Shown: positions 57,398 to 64,000 of the stretch, one piece after another
Layout: each line of letters begins with the position of its first letter
Position numbering within the stretch: the first letter of the stretch is position 1
Assembly (NCBI RefSeq): GCF_023343835.1
Contig: NC_064435.1
Location: 67,218,134-67,282,133 of the forward strand
Length of the DNA stretch: 64,000 bases
Origin: Lagopus muta
Taxonomy: Eukaryota > Chordata > Aves > Galliformes > Phasianidae
Direction of reading: 5' to 3'
Made by a program: the position numbers and the translations under genes
The notes under the pieces: generated by a model
Told to the model about the DNA's origin: nothing
What the model saw: the letters and a program-made list of their open reading frames with translations, nothing else
The model's database searches: none

Positions 57398-59331
57398 TCT
57401 GAGAACATACTGAATATGAACATACTAGAATCATTCCAGTAATAGATCAAAAGCTACTAGAATGTTTCTTGTATGATTCACCAACTTGTTTTTACTGGAT
57501 ACTGAGCTCTTACTATTCTTGATCATACTGCCAATCAAATGGAAGTTTTCATTAAATGGTGCCACCACGATTGCTTAGGCTGAGTCCATTATTTTGACCC
57601 TGAAGATTTTTCTTCCATGCTTCCTCTGTATGCTTTGTTACTTCAGAATTAATTTTACTGAGCTTCCTGAAACTGTACTGGCCATTCAATATGTGACATT
57701 CCTAGCAGTCCTCTGTGGTTCCTGTGCTGCATCTTTAATAGAAAAAACAGAAAGAGCTGGACGTTATGTCCTTTCACTACAAGCTTTTGTATGTTTAGTA
57801 AAAGATATTTACTAAGAACTACAAACATAATGTGGCTTTCATGTATTCTAGGGAGCAGAAGTGCCTGACCTCCTTGGCCAGGACCATGATTGAGATGGAA
57901 AATGCAAGGAGTGGGCTAGGAGAAATACAACCTGGTATTGTAGTGACAGATCAGAGACAGGAGGTGATAAGTAAGCCTGGAGAGAGAACTTGTGGGTATT
58001 TTTCCCTGTGGTTATTAACATCTACTTAAGGTGCTCCATAAAATGGTAATATTTTCTGCCCAAACATCACGGACCAATTAGTTTTACAGAATTTGCAAAG
58101 GAAGTGGAAGCACTCTGTGAACAAAATGATGGATCTCTGGACAAAAAAAAGAAGACTAAAGAACATTTTTTGAAAAGTAGAAACTAGAAAGCTGTTAGCA
58201 CTGTCTTTCTGTTAAATGTGAAAAGCGTGCTAATTATGGCCCGAATTTGGTTTTAGAAACCTCTTATCAGTAGGTTTCCTAAATAATGTATAATGAAAGT
58301 TTAATGTTACAGTATAGACTCAGAGGAGGCCTTTTAGAGGATTTTAGAGATACAGCTTGGAAATCTGCACCACTCTATTTGATGCTGTTCAGTATTAAGA
58401 ACCAAACATAAATTAGGGTATGAGTCAAACTTGATTATACATGTAGATATAGAATTATCATTCCCAGAAATTTAAATCCTCAAATCAAGTAATTTTCTAA
58501 TTTTCACTCATTCCTCTTAATAGACCTATTCAATCAATTGATTCAGACTAACCAATTAAGTCACGAAAGCATTTGGAAAGCTCTGTAAACATCAACAAGG
58601 GAAGTGTAGCTTTATGGAAAGCGTATGCTCAAACAGAAGGCATTTCACATCAGCACCAACGAGACATCGGTTTGTTGTTAACCCCCTCTGGGCTGGAACA
58701 TGGACACAAGGCACAGTGCAGTGCCAACTCAAGTTACAGCAAATAAGTTTATGGATTTTGATACTGGATAAACACAGTTCTGTGAAAGGCAAAAAAAAAA
58801 TACGCAGCTGTGCTTTCTGTCTTCATAAAGGAGTCTGAGAATAGGCTTCAAGACTGTAAAAAAAAAAACATCAATTTTTTGGCATATTTGCCATTCCATT
58901 TTCAGTTGATATACATACATTGCCTGCAAATTTTTAAATGCAATATATAGAGCTGCAATCCAAAATCGGATTATGCCTCTTTACCATACTTGTTTAAGCC
59001 TTCTCTTACCAGAGAGAAATATCCTTCACTGCACAGCCATGCCTTATCTATGTCACAGCTGTTGGCAGTACGTACAATTATGAACAACTGTTTTCAAGGG
59101 TGAAGCACAGGAAGAGTTTTTTCATCAAACAGTTCTGAGGAACACCTTGAGAGAATGGCAAGCACTGCCATCAAACCTACCTGGTGCATTATTTCATAAA
59201 AACAAGGTCACATCTCCTACTTGTTTTATGGTTTTATTGCTTTCTTTTCCATATGTTTTAATTTAAAAAAAGTAAAAATCAAAATAAATTTTGTTATTTA
59301 TACACATTAACTATATTATATATTTTATGAG
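57398..59331. other. Intergenic, nothing recognised
   Basis: No supported gene. A 65-codon open frame at 57832-58029 lies after an acceptor-like ttctag, but its residues match nothing I know. Confidence 0.55.
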
Positions 59332-59889
59332 TGCTGCTCCAAAAGCAATACTTTTTGTTTTATGATGTTGGCCCATAACATCAGCGATGGATATTGGTAG
59401 TGTGGCAATAGAGGCTGCACCTTATCACTGGAATCCTATTACGTGTTGTTGCTGTGTGACAGATGAGAGCAGAGGGACAGTGTGACAGAATGGCGTTTGA
59501 CATGAAAGTACAGGTGAAGCACAGATGTGCCACTAAATTCCTCCATATGAAAAAATTGCACCCATTGACATTCATCGATGCGTGCTAACAACTGTGGAGA
59601 TGAAACAGCAGATGTGAGAACAGTGAGGCTGCGGGTGGTGTGCTTCAGCAGTGGAAACAGCAACAGTGGGTCACCTCCACTGGTGCAGACTGTTGTAAGT
59701 GTGGAATGCAGGCTCTTGTTCATCCCTGGCAAAAATGCATAGCTACTGCTTGTGACTGTGTTGAAAAAGAATGAAAGAATGTTTCGTAGCTGAGAATTTC
59801 CTCTATAAATAATATAATTGTACTCTTTGTATTGGCTGTAGTTCCCATGGAAATATTTAGGAGGCATTACTTTCAAAGCAACAGTCACA
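59332..59889 (+). mobile_element. Internally deleted mariner-type element
   Basis: Both ends match the element at 24.1-25.4 kb but in the opposite orientation: the left end (gctgctccaaaagcaatac, then ttttatgatgttggccca) matches the complement of that element's right end, and the right end (aggaggcattactttcaaag at about 59859-59878) matches its left end. Only about 0.56 kb remain of the usual 1.27 kb, so most of the transposase is lost. Exact ends are uncertain by a few bases. Confidence 0.78.
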
Positions 59890-61371
59890 GATGTGGCCCT
59901 AGACAATTCATCTTCACTCAGCATGGCCAAGGCAAGCCAAAAGGCTGGACACCCATGAGATAGCAGAAGGGCTCTGCAGTGATCCTGAGTTTCGCTGCTG
60001 CCCTGGAGCCTGAGTCAGAAGGAAAGCAGCCAGCTCTAACTGGATGAACACATACATCCTAACTGGATGAATACATCCTCTTGTTGTTTTTCTTTCTTTC
60101 ATTTTTTTAGTGTTTTAATCATTTTTCTTATAGCATGATCTTCTCTTCCTTCAGTATTCTTTTTCCTCCAAGGAAATTTATATTTAATGTTGGCATCTGC
60201 TCCCAGAATCTTTCTTTTTATCACAACACACTAGAATTTATTTAATTATTTAGTAACACTTTCCTTGTCATGTTTGCTGAGGATAATGACATGCAACCAT
60301 ACAGCCTTTATTCAGGTGGGTATGTCAACACATGTTTATAGACATTAAGTTCCTTTTACAAGATCTTTCCAGTCTCTCAGAAGTCCTTTATGTGCTAGTT
60401 GCTAACAAGGCAGGTACCTCATGCTTTTGTCTCCTGATTTCTGTTGCCTTGCACATGCCAAAAATATTTTCTGGCTAGGAAGGCTCATCTTCCCCTCATA
60501 TGCCTGCCTTGCCAGGTTTTAAATTGGCCCATATTCAAACATTATCTTTAGATACCTGGCAAAGAGGTACATATATGCCAATTACTGATGTCCACAGCTG
60601 GGTAGGTGCCTTACTGTGCTAGGTTACTGAACATAATGAGTAAATTAAGAAAATAAACCCCACCATCTTACAAAAGTGATTTGTGCTAATGGCAGTTAAG
60701 ATACAAAATAAAATACATTATTATGATGGTATGCAAGAATAAAAATTCTCTGTAGCTGCAGGAGCAGCAGAATTAATTACAAGACTCATCTCAAGATTAC
60801 CTGCCCAGGGCACACAATGTCTATGCGAATCCATGCGCTGGTTTGCTCTTACATCTGCTTCCACAAATTTCTTTTAAAGTTTACTGATGAGTATTTCAAT
60901 TTTTCATCCCAACGAGTATGCTCCTGGCTTTGGTTGAGTTCTTTTCTAGCACTGTCCAGCCAACTTGGTGTGACTTTGAGAGTTACAAAGAAAATTACAT
61001 TTTCTTTCTTTCTACATACTTTCTTTCTACACAGCTATGCAAATGGAATTTAATTAATAAATATAAAGCCTGATTATATGATTGTAGAGGTTAATAACTG
61101 TCCATTTTTTTGTAATTGATTTTTTTCAAGGACATGACGATGAGAAACAAATATATTTTTACTCACTTAATCATCCTTTTTAAAAAAAAAAAAAAACAAA
61201 AAAACCTCTTTTTTTTAACATTACAATAATACACTAATTAAAAGTTGGTCTGCTCAGCCCACTAATTACTTAAGTATGTGTTAGTCCTGAAGTGACTTGA
61301 AGATTGAGTAGAGAAACAATCATTTGCTATTATTGTGGCTTCCTTGCATTTCCCTCAAGGTAAGCGTTAGA
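59890..61371. other. Intergenic, nothing recognised
   Basis: AT-rich, no supported gene. An A-rich run lies at about 61182-61206. Confidence 0.6.
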
Positions 61372-61780
61372 AACATAGAACATAGGATGGTTTGGTTTGG
61401 AAAGGACCTTAAAGCCCACCCATTCCCAACGCCATGCCATGGGCAGGGTTGCCCCAGACCCAATCCAACCTGGCTTTGAGTGCCTCCAGGGATGGGGCAC
61501 CACAGCTCCTCTGTGCAGCTGTGCCAGGGCCTCTCTGCCCTCTGAGTGAAGAACTGCCTCCAAACATCTAACCTAAATCTCCTCTTCTAGTCTAAAACCA
61601 TTCCTCCTAGTCCTGTCACTCTCTACCTATGTAACAACTCATTTTCACTCCTGCTTATAAACTTTAAGTAGGCTGTAATGAGGTCTCCCCTGAGCATTCT
61701 CCAGGCTGTACAAGCCCAAAGCCCAGCTCCTTCAGCCTTTCTTCGTATGAGAGGAGTTTCAGCCCTCCGGTCATCATCAT
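61372..61780 (-). mobile_element. CR1 LINE 3' fragment, minus strand
   Basis: The left edge carries the CR1 tail (ggtttggaaaggaccttaaa). To the right is the antisense of the 3' UTR and a piece of the ORF2 end (ACTAWRMLRGDLITAYLKFI in the minus-strand frame). Confidence 0.88.
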
Positions 61781-62474
61781 AATAAGTAACAACAGTTAAA
61801 AAAGACTCAGTCTTTTTTTCTGCATTTTTTTTCCTTATTGCAATGTTTCCTTTGGATAACATTTTTTGAATTTTTTCAAGAGCAGATTTCTTACCCATTT
61901 TCATACATTTTTAAAAAAATGCATTGTACCATGCTGGAACAACAGTTTTGAATGCAATATGCCTTATGGGTAGTTATTTTAAGGACTCATTAATTTAGGA
62001 GAAATATCACAGCCAATGATAGGAGTTGGATATTAAGGGTGTGGCAGAAAGGGAAGCCAGTTTTATTAAGCTTATAAGGTAAGAAACTGTATTACAGATC
62101 AGTGTAAGATAAGTGCTATTTGCAGGCACCTTCTTTCCCACCTGTTCTTTTCTGCCCAGTTGTTGAGCATTAAAAAACTGGTTTCAGTTATCTCAATTAA
62201 GCTAGAAAATTAACTCTCTGATACTTCATTGTTCTCAAAACTCAAACAAATTTTAACATTCAGCAAGTCTGTGCTGGGCCTATTGGCTTGTTTGTACTGC
62301 ATTACTGGGAAAAATAGATTCACACAGTTTGATTTATCTTCCTTGTTCTTGGCACAAAGTTTAGCCTCCGCTTCTCATTAAATATATATATATGTCTATA
62401 TATATGATGGAGGCTATTTGCTACAGATTGTTCTTACATGTTTATTTTTAGTGCACATATTTGGTGGATAAAAT

Positions 62475-62509
<35 letters not shown>

Positions 62510-63888
62510 AATCAGTATTCTGAGGAGTTGAGCGTCATTAAGAATATTATGTCTAACATAACTGAGATTGCCACCAAGTACTGATTTCTCACCAGACTGT
62601 CTTTCAGAGAACTATGGAGAAAGTCAGACTGGTGTAAGCTCAGGTTGTTTCTCAATTAGTATCATTGATGGCAGCATACAAAGGATCCAAATGTGTGCTT
62701 CTGATCAGAGACTAACTTTGCCAGAGTGTGAGTGGGCAGGTGCTGCCACTTTAACCTGACCCAGATTGAAACCACCTGGATTCTAGCTGGGGTTGGAGCC
62801 AAATGTGGAAAGAAAGAAACATAAGCTAAAAAGAGAGCCCTTTCCAGCAAAACACTTTAAGGAAGCTGCTCCTAAGGGCTTACCAGAATTGCATAACTTA
62901 GGGCGAAGACTTGCTTCTGTACTTGAAAACAAGATCTTGATCCATCTCTGGGCAAAAAGGTAATGAATGAATAGGACAATCCTTCTTGTTTAACTGCCTG
63001 CCTCCTCCAGTCACACGTAAATCCTGCTTAAATAATCGCAGGTGTTCAATATAGCAGTATTGTAAAGAGAGCAGATGGCAGGTAGTTCTGACTGGGGATG
63101 TGGCTAGCTGTGCTGCGGTGAAGCTACCTACAACCCCTTAAGCTGCTATCTTCTCTGGCTGTCTGTTTTGCCTCCCAGCTAGAGATGATTGCCCTTCTTA
63201 CAGAGCTGGCAAGATAATGTGTGAATATTTGGAGACTCTGATGGAAAGCCTCATGTTTTACTCTAAATGCAACCCCCCTAAGCAAAAATCACGCATCATA
63301 ATCAAGCAGTTGAGACATGTACACGTTTTACTGCCACCTCTGAAAAAGAGACCATAAACCATCACAGAAGGTACTGAATGTTACTTTCTCATTGCTTCAG
63401 GTCTAAACCTGCCCGAGACTAGAGATCTGTGGCTGTGAAGGATTCAGCTGTCCAGAGCCATGAGTCTGTTATGTGTGAAGTAATTTGTCTTTTTTGGAGA
63501 AAGTTTAAATCCATGCACTTGGTAACTTTAATTTTTGTGTATGCGTTAAGCATAAATCCTTAATATTGGCAATCCTTAATAAGCAAGTTGGCATTGGTCT
63601 TCTCTAGAAGACCAATGTTCTTGTTGGCATAGGGCTGAGGTGAAGTCAGACACCTTTGCAACAAAGTTGTCAGGGAAGAAGGGCAAGGAACACCAGTATG
63701 GTCCCTTGCCATGGTACTTGCTGTAATTTCAGGTAGGTGAGACTCCAATGTTGTTCTTGTCCTACAAGGAATGACTGGTGGCTTATACTTAAATGCTCTT
63801 CCAGCATTATTGAAAGCAGTGCATGGTGGTGTGTAGTTCTTATGACAATGCATTAATCACAGGCGGTGACAAAATGCCTTTTGGACCA
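61781..63888. other. Intergenic, nothing recognised
   Basis: AT-rich. It contains a short TA run (about 62382-62406) and a poly(A) tract listed separately. No supported gene. Confidence 0.6.
62477..62506 (+). repeat. Poly(A) tract, about 30 bases
   Basis: An uninterrupted run of A. No poly(A) signal or gene-like sequence precedes it, so there is no sign of a processed pseudogene. Confidence 0.95.
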
Positions 63889-64000
63889 AGCATCATTCAA
63901 GGCCAGTTTAGAAGGGGTCCTGTGCAGCCTGGCAACCCTGCCAATGTGAGGGAGTTGGAACTGGGTAGTCTTTAAGGTTCTTTCCAACCCAAGCTGTTCT
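63889..64000 (+). mobile_element. CR1 LINE 3' fragment, cut by the window end
   Basis: Typical CR1 tail on the plus strand: aaggccagtttagaaggggt, cctgtgcagcctgg, and ggttctttccaacccaagct at the window edge. Confidence 0.85.

Noticed and set aside
57832..58029. Possible exon after a ttctag acceptor
   Set aside because: The 65-residue translation matches nothing I know, and no partner exon is visible.
62477..62506. Poly(A) tail of a processed pseudogene
   Set aside because: No coding-like sequence, no poly(A) signal and no clear flanking target duplication.
51406..64000. Exons of DDC, the neighbour of GRB10 in mammals
   Set aside because: I looked for its conserved coding exons and saw none; they may lie beyond the window or synteny may differ.

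Overview
The window is vertebrate nuclear DNA, almost certainly from a bird and probably a galliform. The evidence is many CR1 LINE fragments in both orientations, two mariner-type DNA transposons with termini I associate with galliform genomes, and a well conserved GRB10 gene with exons spread over about 25 kb. There are no bacterial features: no operons, no Shine-Dalgarno sites and no CRISPR array.

Layout. (1) 1-29.7 kb holds the 3' two thirds of GRB10 on the plus strand. Twelve coding exons encode the RA, PH, BPS and SH2 regions, followed by a 3' UTR of about 3 kb that ends at a good poly(A) site. The exons for the N-terminal proline-rich part lie to the left of the window. A CpG-rich stretch at about 0.56-0.96 kb is followed by a short open exon that splices in frame to the RA exon, so it may be an internal promoter and alternative start. 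(2) 29.7-31.2 kb is unremarkable intergenic sequence. (3) 31.2-51.4 kb is a sharply GC-richer island built of CR1 pieces and a tandem segmental duplication with a unit of about 9.1 kb. Each of the two full units carries CR1 ORF1 remnant, a promoter-side VNTR, a complete nine-exon SUN-domain gene, an LTR-like scrap and a CR1 ORF2 remnant. A third unit is cut short after the CR1 ORF1 part. (4) 51.4-64.0 kb is AT-rich intergenic DNA with five CR1 3' fragments and one internally deleted mariner copy. No protein gene was recognised there.

GRB10 is a cytoplasmic adaptor that binds activated insulin/IGF receptors and restrains signalling. The SUN genes encode a small (317 residue) predicted nuclear-envelope protein with a very short N-terminus, one membrane segment, a coiled coil and a C-terminal SUN domain, closest by eye to the SUN3/SPAG4/SUN5 group, which is testis-biased in mammals. 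The two copies encode the same protein; I saw one silent difference. The duplication is therefore recent or is kept uniform, and the true array may be longer than shown. The joints between units fuse CR1 ORF2 to CR1 ORF1, so recombination between CR1 elements is the likely cause. This CR1-framed SUN array is the most unusual thing in the window.
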